Below, piece by piece: positions 55,905 through 64,000 of a stretch of DNA of 64,000 nt. The stretch spans positions 248,001 through 312,000 of the forward strand of contig NZ_CP060705.1 in the NCBI RefSeq assembly GCF_003048835.2, read 5' to 3'. This DNA comes from Campylobacter concisus. Lineage in GTDB: Bacteria > Campylobacterota > Campylobacteria > Campylobacterales > Campylobacteraceae. Under the pieces are notes generated by a model. It searched no databases and was not told the origin of the DNA. It saw only the letters and a program-made list of their open reading frames with translations. Position 1 is the first letter of the stretch. Each line of letters begins with the position of its first letter. The position numbers and the translations under genes were made by a program.

Positions 55905-57511
55905 AGACGCTCTTTCTCATACCATTTTACAACCATCCAGAGAAGATAAAAGCCCTTTGTGAAGCGCTTGCAAGCTATAATCTACACATTTTGATAGTTG
56001 ATGATGGCTCAAACGAGGCTTCAAAAAAAGCGTTGGAAAATTTGAGCGAATTTGACGTAGAAATTTTAACAAGAGCCCAAAATGGCGGCAAGGGAGCTGC
56101 GCTAAAAGATGGTTTTAGGCACGCCTTGCAAAATGGCTACACGCACGCGTTTCAGATCGACGCTGACTTTCAGCACGACATAAGCTTGGTAGCGGAGTTT
56201 TTAGAGCTTAGCAAAAGATATCCAAGTGACCTAATCATGGCTGATCCAATTTACGGCGAAGACGCGCCAAAGTCGAGGTTTTATGGCAGAAAGATCACAA
56301 ATTTTTGGGTCAAGATCAACACTTTAAATTTTGACATCAAAGACGCGATGTGTGGCTTTAGAATTTATCCTCTAAAAGAGCTTGAGAGTGCAACCCTCCA
56401 AAGTAGCTCAAATAGGATGGAATTTGACATGGAGATCTTGGTAAATGCGGTGAGATATGGCGTAGAGATCAAGTGGATAGCGCTAAAAGTACGCTACGAA
56501 GCTGGCGGCGTTTCGCACTTTAAAATGCTAAAAGATAACGCACTAATAAGCCTCATGCACGCAAGATATTTTTTTACTTTAGTGCCATTTTTGCTTGGCA
56601 AAGCCTTTAGGGGGCAAAAATACGCATGGTGGCAAAAGGGCGAGAGATCGAATGAATTTTTTCTTAGAGTTAGTCTATTTTTAACTAGAAATTTGCCTAT
56701 ATTTCTCATAAAACCTATCGTTATCATCGTCGTTTGCTTTTACTATCTCTTTTCAAAAGTTGAGAGAGAAAATATAAGAGAATTTCTTTTAAATTTAGAG
56801 AAATTTAGCGGTAAAAAGCCTGCAACTGGCGTTTTTAGCAACTTTTATGACTTTGGCATAGCAATATGCGATAAATTTCGCATCTGGCAAAATGGCGTGC
56901 TTGAAAGCGAGCTAGAGCTTAGTAAATTTAACAGTATCAAAGATGAATTTGAAGCTTCAAAGCGTGGCAGGATCGTGCTTACAAGCCATCTTGGAAATGT
57001 AGAAATTTGCAAGGCGCTCTCACTTAGATCGCCAAATTTTCGCATGATCATCTTGGTTTATAGCAAGGGTAGTGAGAATTTTTATAAAATTTTAGAGCAG
57101 ATCAGTAAGGGGCAGATCAAATTAATAAGCGTTGAAAAGCTTGATGCGGCTGCGATGATGCAGCTAAAAGAGGCGGTTGAGGATGGCGTGAATATCGGCA
57201 TAATGGGAGATAGGACGCCGCTTAATGGAGATAAATTTATAAGGCTTAGCTTTCTTGGCAAGGAGGCTAAATTTAACTACGGCCCATACTTGTTAGCTGG
57301 CATTTTGGGAGTAAAAGTGAGCGCACTTTGGTGCATAAAAAAGGGCGATAAATTTGATATAGAGCTAAGTGATATCGCTGATGAGATAAAGCTTAGCAGA
57401 GACCGCAAGGCAAGCGTCTTGCCATACGTGCAAAGCTATGTAAGGCAGCTTGAAACAAGAGCGTGCAAGAACCCGTCGCAGTGGTTTAACTTTTTTGATT
57501 TTTGGAGATGA
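55901..57511 (+). CDS. Fused glycosyltransferase 2 and acyltransferase (ApeJ-like)
   Basis: A 536-residue bifunctional protein. Residues 1-250 are a GT-A family 2 glycosyltransferase (FLIPFYNHPEKI, LIVDDGSNE, GGKGAALKDGFRHA, QIDADFQHD, DAMCGFRIYPL). The rest is an LpxL-like acyltransferase with a short hydrophobic link and a conserved HLGNVEICKAL (HxxxE) motif and GDRTPLNGD. Such a fusion is recorded in aryl-polyene systems, where it may link the polyene to a lipid head group. ATGA couples it to the previous gene. Confidence 0.83.
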   Translation: MKTLFLIPFYNHPEKIKALCEALASYNLHILIVDDGSNEASKKALENLSEFDVEILTRAQNGGKGAALKDGFRHALQNGYTHAFQIDADFQHDISLVAEFLELSKRYPSDLIMADPIYGEDAPKSRFYGRKITNFWVKINTLNFDIKDAMCGFRIYPLKELESATLQSSSNRMEFDMEILVNAVRYGVEIKWIALKVRYEAGGVSHFKMLKDNALISLMHARYFFTLVPFLLGKAFRGQKYAWWQKGERSNEFFLRVSLFLTRNLPIFLIKPIVIIVVCFYYLFSKVERENIREFLLNLEKFSGKKPATGVFSNFYDFGIAICDKFRIWQNGVLESELELSKFNSIKDEFEASKRGRIVLTSHLGNVEICKALSLRSPNFRMIILVYSKGSENFYKILEQISKGQIKLISVEKLDAAAMMQLKEAVEDGVNIGIMGDRTPLNGDKFIRLSFLGKEAKFNYGPYLLAGILGVKVSALWCIKKGDKFDIELSDIADEIKLSRDRKASVLPYVQSYVRQLETRACKNPSQWFNFFDFWR

Positions 57512-57936
57512 GAGTGAAAATTTCACACGTTAGTACGTTTAAAGTGGCGTTTTTTGACGTTGATAGTATGGAGGTGATGTGGCATGGCAACTACGTCAAG
57601 TACCTAGAAATGGCGCGTTGCGAGCTACTTGACAAGCTAGGATACAACTACATCGCCATGAAAAAAGATGGTTACGCCTTTCCTATCGTAAAACTTGACG
57701 TAAAGTACGTGCGCCCAGCCTTTTTTAACGACGTCATAAAGGTCACGACGACACTTAGCGAGTGCGAAACGTTTTTGAAATTTCACTACCTTATAGAAAA
57801 TGAAAAGGGCGAAAAACTAAGCGAGGCAAATACCGCCCAAGCTGTCATCGAGATGAATAGCTTGCAAACTTGCTTTGAGATGCCAGAAGCCCTAAAAAAG
57901 GCGCTTAAAGCCTATAATGAAAAGGAGAAAAGATGA
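57508..57936 (+). CDS. Acyl-CoA/ACP thioesterase, 4HBT family (ApeK-like)
   Basis: A 142-residue hotdog thioesterase of the YbgC/4HBT type. VAFFDVDSMEVMWHGNYVKYLEMARCELL contains the catalytic Asp and the HGNY segment. It probably releases or edits acyl chains in the polyene pathway. ATGA overlaps with the neighbours on both sides, and the ATG at 57508 was preferred over a TTG at 57502. Confidence 0.85.
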   Translation: MRVKISHVSTFKVAFFDVDSMEVMWHGNYVKYLEMARCELLDKLGYNYIAMKKDGYAFPIVKLDVKYVRPAFFNDVIKVTTTLSECETFLKFHYLIENEKGEKLSEANTAQAVIEMNSLQTCFEMPEALKKALKAYNEKEKR

Positions 57937-58451
57937 GAAAAATAGCTCTTTTTTTAGCCATTTTTATATCTTGCTTTGGCTATGAGCTAGGTGAGCTTAA
58001 AAATATAGTAAAAACAGATGGAGTAAGCGGGAATTTCACGCAGACAAAGAGCCTGGCTGGCTTTAACAAAAGCATAAAAAGCACGGGCGAGTTTAAGCTC
58101 GAAAATGGCGGTCTTTACTGGGACACGCTAGAGCCAGTCGTCTCAAAGGTTTTTATAAATAAAGATGGCATCTTTAAAAACGAAAATGGCAAGCTTGAAA
58201 AGACGAGCGCAAATTTTGATGAAAAGCTCTTTCTTGCTATCATTAGCCTCGATGAGAGCGAGCTTAGGAAAGAATTTGATATAAAAACAAGCGGCAGCCT
58301 AAAAGAGTGGAGCATAGAGCTAAGTCCTAAAAATTTACTCTTTAAGCAAATTTTTAAATCCATAAAGATAAGTGGTGATAAAGCGGTAAAAAAGATCGAG
58401 CTTGATGAGGTAAGCGGCGATAAAACGCTAAATGAGTTTAGTATAAAATGA
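57933..58451 (+). CDS. LolA-like outer-membrane lipoprotein carrier (ApeL-like)
   Basis: A 172-residue periplasmic protein with a signal peptide (MRKIALFLAIFISCFG) and LolA-like strands (VSGNFTQTKSLAGFNKSIKSTGEF, NGGLYWDTLEPVVSKVFINKDG). LolA homologues in polyene clusters likely ferry the hydrophobic product across the periplasm. Start overlaps the thioesterase stop (ATGA). Confidence 0.83.
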   Translation: MRKIALFLAIFISCFGYELGELKNIVKTDGVSGNFTQTKSLAGFNKSIKSTGEFKLENGGLYWDTLEPVVSKVFINKDGIFKNENGKLEKTSANFDEKLFLAIISLDESELRKEFDIKTSGSLKEWSIELSPKNLLFKQIFKSIKISGDKAVKKIELDEVSGDKTLNEFSIK

Positions 58452-60676
58452 AAAAACTAGCCACGATCTTGGCTTTTATCTTTGTTTTTTTAGCCTCGCT
58501 TGGGTATTCGCTTGCAAGCCTAAAAAACGTCCAAACCGACATCTTTTCACTGATAAATTTCAAAGACGCCAAAGAGGCAAAGGTGCTAAAAGAAGTGCAA
58601 GATAAGATGGCATCAAATTTTTTGGTACTTGTAAATTCCAAAGAGCTAGCCAATGACGTGCAAAGCTTGGCATTAAAAAGCTCGCTTTTTAAGAGCTTTG
58701 AGGCGAACATCGATGTAAATTTAAATGATATAAAAAAGGATATCAACCGCTCAAAGATCGCGCTTTTGAGTAGGGGTGATTTAGAGCTTTTAAAAAGCGA
58801 TAAAAACGCATTTTTCAAAAAACGCGCAGAGGAAATTTTTAATAGCTTTAGCTTTAGGCTTTTAAATGTAAATGATGATTTTTTCTCGCTAAGTAGTCGC
58901 TTTAGCGCAAAAAATGGCAATGTAAGCTTAAATTTAGCAGATCTCATGCTTGAGGTAAAGGACGGAAAAAAGAGCTTTTTCTTGCTAAAAGGCGAGCTAA
59001 AAAAGGGAGCTTCGAGTGAGGGGCTAATAAAATTTTATAACGAGCTAGAAGCGCTAAAAGTTGGGCAAAACGAGCTTTTTGTGCATTCAAGTGCGCTTTA
59101 TCAGGCATTTTCAAAGCAAAAAAACGAGAGTGAGAGCCTTTATATGAGCGTGGTCTCACTTAGTTTGACCGCTATATTTTTGATGCTTGCTTTTAGAAAT
59201 TTACGTATTTTTTATGTGATATTTATCGCTGTATTTGGCTTTAGCGTGGCATTTGCAGGCACTTTGCTCTGCCTTGGTGAGCTAAATATCCTTACTATTT
59301 TAATAAGCACAAGCCTAATTGGCCTTATGTTTGACTACATCTTGCACTGGCTTAGCAAAAACGAGGGCGAAGCGATCAGGGCTAGTAGCATAAAAAATAT
59401 GCTAAAAATTTTCTTGCTAGGCCTACTTATCACGCTTAGTGGCTATCTTGCTTTTACTTTTTCTGATCTTAGGCTACTAAAAGAAGTGGCGCTATTTTCA
59501 GCATTTGCGCTAGTTGCTGCGTTTTTAGCTAGCTACTTTTTCATGCCTTTGGTCTTTGAAGGGGTGAAATTTTATAGATCAAAGGTTTTTAATGCGTTTT
59601 TAACTAAATTTTGCAAGCTCTCAGACATGGCTGCTAGGCATTTGGGGGTTAAATTTCTAGCTATCTCACTTATTTTGCTAGCTATTTTTCTTGTTTTTGA
59701 TCTTAAAAATTTATCAAAAAGCGAAAACGTAAAAGACTACTCAAATATGCCAAAGAGCCTGCTAGCGGACTCTTCTTATATCTTAAGTCTAACTGGCAAC
59801 AACCAAAATACGATGATAGTGACAAGATCTAATGGCGACATTTTGGCTGATGAAAAGAGCCTTTTAGATGAGCTAAAAAAGAGAAATTTGATAAAAGATA
59901 AGAGCTCGCTAAGCGATATGTTTTTAAGTAAAAGCGAGCAGAGCGAGCTAAAAGAGGCCTTTAAAAAGGCGCTTGATGATGAGCAAATTTATGTGATTTA
60001 TGAGAAATTTGGCTTTAGCAAAGATGAAGTGCGAAGTGAAATTTTAAAGGTTTTGGGCGAAAAAGAGCTTAGTGTTGGTGAAATTTTAGCTCTAAAATCG
60101 ATGAAAGATTTTAAGAAATTTATGCTTGATGAAAATGCAAGTGTGGCTTACGCGAGTGACTTTGTAAAAGGGACGGCAAGTGATGAGCTGCTAGAGCGCC
60201 ACAACGCTTTTAGTCTAAATTTCGCTAGCTCACTAAATGAGAGTCTGACGCAGGCAAAAGAGCTTGCACTAAAGCTAAAAATAGCAGCGCTTGTGATCGC
60301 GTTTTTGCTACTTTGGTTTTATTTTAGTGCGCTTATCTCGGCACTTGTGATGGGCGTCATCATCTTTGGCGTGCTTCTTACTCTCTTTATCTTTGCCATT
60401 TTTGGCGTAAATTTAAGCATCTTTGGAGTCTTTGGGCTCATACTTGCAAGTGCTGTGGGGATTGATTACATGATATTTGCGCTAAATGCGAGCCTTAGCG
60501 AAAAAGAGCGAATTTATGGGATATTTTGCGCATTTATCACGAGTTTTATCTCCTTTTTCACACTCTCTTTTAGCCAGACCGCCGCTCTTAGCGTCTTTGG
60601 GCTAAGCGTTAGCCTTTGCGTGCTGATATATGGGCTATGTGCTAGCGTTTTGGCTTGTAAAAATATAAAAATTTAG
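58448..60676 (+). CDS. MMPL/RND-family exporter (ApeM-like)
   Basis: A 742-residue inner-membrane exporter with 11-12 helices in two halves. Each half opens with a helix followed by a large periplasmic loop. GLMFDYILHW and ASAVGIDYMIFAL are the two Asp-containing helix-4-type motifs of MMPL/SSD proteins. It would push the polyene or lipid product out of the inner membrane and hand it to the LolA-like partner. It is the last gene of the cluster. Confidence 0.88.
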   Translation: MKKLATILAFIFVFLASLGYSLASLKNVQTDIFSLINFKDAKEAKVLKEVQDKMASNFLVLVNSKELANDVQSLALKSSLFKSFEANIDVNLNDIKKDINRSKIALLSRGDLELLKSDKNAFFKKRAEEIFNSFSFRLLNVNDDFFSLSSRFSAKNGNVSLNLADLMLEVKDGKKSFFLLKGELKKGASSEGLIKFYNELEALKVGQNELFVHSSALYQAFSKQKNESESLYMSVVSLSLTAIFLMLAFRNLRIFYVIFIAVFGFSVAFAGTLLCLGELNILTILISTSLIGLMFDYILHWLSKNEGEAIRASSIKNMLKIFLLGLLITLSGYLAFTFSDLRLLKEVALFSAFALVAAFLASYFFMPLVFEGVKFYRSKVFNAFLTKFCKLSDMAARHLGVKFLAISLILLAIFLVFDLKNLSKSENVKDYSNMPKSLLADSSYILSLTGNNQNTMIVTRSNGDILADEKSLLDELKKRNLIKDKSSLSDMFLSKSEQSELKEAFKKALDDEQIYVIYEKFGFSKDEVRSEILKVLGEKELSVGEILALKSMKDFKKFMLDENASVAYASDFVKGTASDELLERHNAFSLNFASSLNESLTQAKELALKLKIAALVIAFLLLWFYFSALISALVMGVIIFGVLLTLFIFAIFGVNLSIFGVFGLILASAVGIDYMIFALNASLSEKERIYGIFCAFITSFISFFTLSFSQTAALSVFGLSVSLCVLIYGLCASVLACKNIKI

Positions 60677-60688
60677 CTTTGTTTTTAT

Positions 60689-60716
60689 GCCCCAAGCGTT
60701 TTGGCTAGCTTGGGGC
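60689..60716. terminator. Terminator hairpin closing the polyene-type operon
   Basis: GCCCCAAGC and GCTTGGGGC pair perfectly over 9 bp around a 10-base loop, between two convergent genes. It lies 12 bases past the exporter stop, with TTTGG on one side and ATAAAAAC on the other. It can serve both directions, though neither T-run is long. Confidence 0.65.
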
Positions 60717-60726
60717 TTTGGTGATA

Positions 60727-61977
60727 TTATTTTATGACGGCTAGTTTGCCTGTGCCAGCGTTTTGATTTACCTCTTTTTGGACGTTTGAAGCTTCGAGGA
60801 GCTCAAATTTATATGGAGGCTCAAATGGCGGTTTGTCTAGCTTTTCGCAAACGCTGCCTTTTTTAGAAAGGTCTATGTTGCCGCTTTCAAAAATGGTGCC
60901 TTTGTTACATTTATAGCTTATCTTGACGCCATTTGTAAAGTAGTTGTTTTGAGCGTATACTAGCGAGCCAAAGCGCACTCCAATGGCGTATTTTTGGTCA
61001 TAAAAGCCATCTTTTGAGTCATAAAAGTTGTTATAGACGTGCACCTTTGCATTGCGTGCCATAGGTAGGCGTTGCGCGCAGTTGTCAAAAATGTTATGAG
61101 CGACCGTTATAGTTCTCGTTTCGCTGCTGCCGTCAGAGTCTCTTGAGCCTATTAGCATCGTTTTGTCGTGATTTTCAAAGATGTTATGCGAGATCGTGAT
61201 AGCCGCACTATCCCCCTTGATGTCGCATAGTCCGTCATAAGTTTGCCATTTAGTAAGCTCTCCGCCTGCTAAATTTACATGGCTAAGCTCCACTGTGTCC
61301 TTAAAATGGCAGTGATCTACCCAGATGTTTTTGCTTGACTCTATGCTAACGCCGTCATATTGCGCGTTAAAGCCATCATTTTTTTGTATATCTGGAAATG
61401 GATCAAAAGCATCTTCGATCTTCATATTACGGATCGCGATATTTTGGACATTTTTTAACAAAAGTGAGCCGCCTTTTATGCCTGAGTTTTCGCCTAAGCC
61501 GATTATTGTGGTGTTGCTAGCTACCGGCACTACGATGAGCTTTTTGTATTCGTTGGCTAAATTTTTGCGAAGCGCTGCTAGCTTTGGATCTTGCGAACCA
61601 TCTAAAAATGCACGGCATGAGGCGCCGTAAGCTCGCATAAATTTGACATAAGAGCTAAACTCGCCACTGCTAATCTTGCTTATAAATTTATCCAACCCCA
61701 AGCTCTTGCCATTTTGCGGGATATTGCCTTCGCTAAGGTCTATGAGCCCCTCCACATAGATGACGTAACCACCCATTTTGGCGTATTTTACGAGCTCTTG
61801 CCTATCTTGGATGGCGACTTCTTTGCTCTCTTTGCCGTCGTATCCGCCAAAATTTTGCTCTGCACCAATGCTAGCGTAACCAAAAGGCGAGTCACTTGCT
61901 TTTATCTCGCCCACCTGTGCCTCAGCGCCAAATGCAAATGACGAAAAAACAGCTAGAAACAATATCTTTTTAAACAT
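60727..61977 (-). CDS. Secreted pectate lyase-like protein (polysaccharide lyase family 1)
   Basis: A 416-residue protein with a signal peptide (MFKKILFLAVFSSFAFG) and a right-handed beta-helix typical of PL1. Visible are the Ca-site segments DGVSIESSKNIWVDHCHF and ITISHNIFENHDKTMLIGSRD, and AHNIFDNCAQRLPMARN with the RxPxxR catalytic Arg region. It cleaves polygalacturonate by beta-elimination in its family. A pectin lyase is surprising in an animal-associated Campylobacter, and the natural substrate may be another uronic-acid polymer. Confidence 0.85.
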   Translation of the reverse strand: MFKKILFLAVFSSFAFGAEAQVGEIKASDSPFGYASIGAEQNFGGYDGKESKEVAIQDRQELVKYAKMGGYVIYVEGLIDLSEGNIPQNGKSLGLDKFISKISSGEFSSYVKFMRAYGASCRAFLDGSQDPKLAALRKNLANEYKKLIVVPVASNTTIIGLGENSGIKGGSLLLKNVQNIAIRNMKIEDAFDPFPDIQKNDGFNAQYDGVSIESSKNIWVDHCHFKDTVELSHVNLAGGELTKWQTYDGLCDIKGDSAAITISHNIFENHDKTMLIGSRDSDGSSETRTITVAHNIFDNCAQRLPMARNAKVHVYNNFYDSKDGFYDQKYAIGVRFGSLVYAQNNYFTNGVKISYKCNKGTIFESGNIDLSKKGSVCEKLDKPPFEPPYKFELLEASNVQKEVNQNAGTGKLAVIK

Positions 61978-62066
61978 CTTTAGCCTCCTAAATTTGGCTT
62001 TTTATTCTTGATATTTTATTGCGAATGTCGCCGTTAAATTTAGTGCTATTTTTAAAAAGATAAATT

Positions 62067-63164
62067 TTACGCGAAAAATATCTCGCTTTTTAGGCGAAGC
62101 AAACATAGATAGGCGCTTAGTACGCTTTGCTCTCTAACGTAGTTGCGCTCCCCTTTTAAAAGTAGCCTCTCAACCTCGATGTTGCCGTTTCTATCGCCAG
62201 CTGCGACATATACCGTGCCAACTGGCTTGCTAGCTGTGCCCCCACCTGGTCCTGCTATGCCACTTATAGCAAGCGCAAAATCCGCATTTGTCGTGCTTAG
62301 CGTGCCTTTTACCATCGCTTTTACGCAAGGCTCGCTCACAGCTCCGTAACTATCTAAAATCTCATCCTCAACGCCCAGCCACTCGTGCTTTATGTGATTT
62401 GCATAAGTTACTAACGAGCCATCAAAGCTAGCTGATATGCCGCCATATCTTGTAAATTTAGCCGCCGCAAGCCCAGCCGTGCAAGACTCAGCAAATGAAA
62501 TTTTAAGTCCCTTTTGCATGAGCTTTTTTGCTACAAATTTGATCACATCTTTTTGCGGGATAAATTTTTGCGAAAATAGCGTTTTTACCCCTTGTAAAAA
62601 GCTCTCGATCTGGCCAAATTTATTGCTTTTTGCCCTTACTAGTATCAAATTTGGCAGGATCTGTGCAAGAGTGATATCGACCTCGTAAGTTTTAGCAAGT
62701 GGTAGCATAAGGATCTTAGCACTATCTGCGTCGATGTCTATTAGATGAAAGTAGCTAAAATCAGGCTCGTACTCGGTGAGAAACTCGCCTAGCTCTTTAT
62801 TTGGATTAGCTTTTATGAGATTTATCTGAGCGTTATTTAGGCTGGCTAAAAAGCTATTTTTTGAGTAGTCTAAGCTATCTTTAAGTGCAAGTGTAGTGCT
62901 ATCTTTTAGCTCGAGCGAGCCCCCAGTTAGCGTCGCCATGATCTTTGCGGCGATGGCAAAATTTTCATCTGAGCCAAAAATGCTTACAAAGTCGTAATCT
63001 TTTGATAAATTTTCGATTATAAAAGGTAGCTCTTTGCTATTTTTGGGAGCAAAACTAACCACTCCAAGCTCGCCAAAATGATCCTCGTAGCTTTGAAAAA
63101 TGTAGTTTAGAAATTCTCTATTTATCTCAAGATCTTCGCCTATTATCAAGATACTTTGTCTCAT
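62067..63164 (-). CDS. CinA-like nicotinamide-nucleotide amidase with unusual N-terminus
   Basis: A 365-residue protein. The C-terminal half has the amidase signatures ISFAESCTAGLAAAKFTRYGG, FDGSLVTYANHIK, YGAVSEPCVKAM and ALAISGIAGPGGGTASKPVGTVYVA, marking PncC/CinA deamidation of NMN. The N-terminal half does not show the usual MoCF-like COG1058 motifs and seems diverged. It lies directly upstream of, and divergent from, ileS, as in other Campylobacter. Confidence 0.8.
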   Translation of the reverse strand: MRQSILIIGEDLEINREFLNYIFQSYEDHFGELGVVSFAPKNSKELPFIIENLSKDYDFVSIFGSDENFAIAAKIMATLTGGSLELKDSTTLALKDSLDYSKNSFLASLNNAQINLIKANPNKELGEFLTEYEPDFSYFHLIDIDADSAKILMLPLAKTYEVDITLAQILPNLILVRAKSNKFGQIESFLQGVKTLFSQKFIPQKDVIKFVAKKLMQKGLKISFAESCTAGLAAAKFTRYGGISASFDGSLVTYANHIKHEWLGVEDEILDSYGAVSEPCVKAMVKGTLSTTNADFALAISGIAGPGGGTASKPVGTVYVAAGDRNGNIEVERLLLKGERNYVREQSVLSAYLCLLRLKSEIFFA

Positions 63165-63259
63165 TTTTAAGCTCCTTTTTTTGCCTCATTATACTATTTT
63201 TCAGTGTGATTTAACCAGCACAGGTGTAAAATTAACAAATTTTAAAATCAAGGTAAAAA

Positions 63260-64000
63260 ATGGACTACAAAGAGACACTTTTACTCCCAGAGACAAATTT
63301 CCCGATGCGCGGAAATCTCCCACAAAATGAACCACAAAGACTAAAATCATGGTACGAAGAGCGCAAGGTTTACGAAAAAATGAAGAAAAACCGCCAAAAT
63401 GCGGCTAAAAGCTTCAACATCCACGACGGCCCTCCGTATGCAAACGGACACCTACACATCGGCCACGCGTTAAATAAAATTTTAAAAGATATCATTACAA
63501 AAACGCACTATTTTTATGGCGAAAACGTCCGCTACGTGCCAGGCTGGGACTGCCACGGCTTGCCGATCGAGCAGCAAGTCGAAGTAAAGCTTGGCGATAA
63601 GAAAAAAGAGCTTAGCAAGGTCGAGATCAGGGAGCTTTGCAGGCAGCACGCGAGAGAATTTATAGACATTCAAAGAAATGAATTTAAAAGCCTTGGCATC
63701 ATCGGCGACTTTGAAAATCCATACATGACGATGAAATTTGAGTTTGAGGCTGACATCTACAAAGCGCTTTGCGAGATCGCTAAAAAGGGGCTTTTAGTAG
63801 AGAGAAGCAAGCCAGTTTATTGGAGCTGGGCAGCTAGATCGGCGTTAGCTGAAGCTGAGGTCGAGTACGAGGAGAAAGAGGATTACTCTATTTACGTAGC
63901 CTTTGAGCTTGACAGCGACGCACTTGAGAAGCTTGGCGTAAAAGAGGCGAGTGCTGTCATCTGGACGACCACGCCTTGGACACTTCCAGCAAATCAAGCC
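63260..64000 (+). CDS. ileS: Isoleucyl-tRNA synthetase, N-terminal part (runs off window)
   Basis: The first 247 codons of ileS, open to the window edge. The class I HIGH signature is seen as [17 protein letters not shown], preceded by [23 protein letters not shown] and [19 protein letters not shown] follow, the latter leading into the CP1 editing insertion with [18 protein letters not shown] lies before the ATG at 63260. Charges tRNA-Ile. Confidence 0.96.
   Translation, partial: MDYKETLLLPETNFPMRGNLPQNEPQRLKSWYEERKVYEKMKKNRQNAAKSFNIHDGPPYANGHLHIGHALNKILKDIITKTHYFYGENVRYVPGWDCHGLPIEQQVEVKLGDKKKELSKVEIRELCRQHAREFIDIQRNEFKSLGIIGDFENPYMTMKFEFEADIYKALCEIAKKGLLVERSKPVYWSWAARSALAEAEVEYEEKEDYSIYVAFELDSDALEKLGVKEASAVIWTTTPWTLPANQA

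Overview
The window is one contiguous stretch of an AT-rich epsilonproteobacterial chromosome, most likely a Campylobacter of the C. concisus kind. The evidence is the codon use, the extended -10 TATAAT promoters, and several neighbourhoods shared with C. jejuni: addB-addA-rplM-rpsI-cadF-HAD hydrolase, motE-like/fliJ-like/purA/hisZ, yedF-selD near a formate dehydrogenase subunit, nspC-moaD-moaE, and thioesterase-ciaB. No rRNA, tRNA, CRISPR array, insertion sequence or prophage was seen.

Left part (1-28 kb): the AddAB recombination nuclease, ribosomal proteins L13/S9, a CadF/OmpA porin and a phosphatase. These are followed by a small gene graveyard (6.5-7.6 kb) with the last codons of carB and the C-terminal half of a YhiN-like flavoprotein. 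Then comes a leftward operon: a very large PAS-GGDEF-EAL protein, hisZ, purA, a FliJ-like coiled coil and a MotE-like periplasmic protein. A nitroreductase follows. Next is a yedF-selD pair in which selD is itself a selenoprotein, read through an in-frame TGA with a hairpin just after it. An fdhC, nspC and moaDE come next. A TonB receptor/ABC transporter/NnrS-like/Crp-Fnr island occupies 22.2-28.3 kb.

Middle part (28-46 kb): a hotdog thioesterase, CiaB (which carries a HEFGH metallopeptidase signature), and two paralogous membrane GGDEF-EAL proteins of matching layout but different degenerate residues. After these lie dut, small membrane proteins, and a 1672-residue LapA-like adhesin with an N-terminal retention module, a TAAG putative LapG cleavage site, eleven roughly 110-140-residue repeats and a type I secretion C-terminus. 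A LemA/TPM-domain pair follows.

Right part (46-64 kb): about 14 kb of tightly overlapping rightward genes encode an aryl-polyene-like type II fatty acid/polyketide system. It has a phosphopantetheinyl transferase, lipoprotein, two intact ketosynthases, one ketosynthase-like protein without the active Cys, a dehydratase, ketoreductase, two acyl carrier proteins, acyltransferase, an adenylation-dehydratase fusion, a glycosyltransferase-acyltransferase fusion, thioesterase, LolA-like carrier and MMPL exporter. No ammonia lyase, chorismatase or methyltransferase is present, so the starter unit must come from elsewhere or be unusual. The window ends with a secreted pectate lyase, a CinA-like protein and the start of ileS.

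All functional statements rest on motifs and family knowledge recognised by eye; no database search was run.
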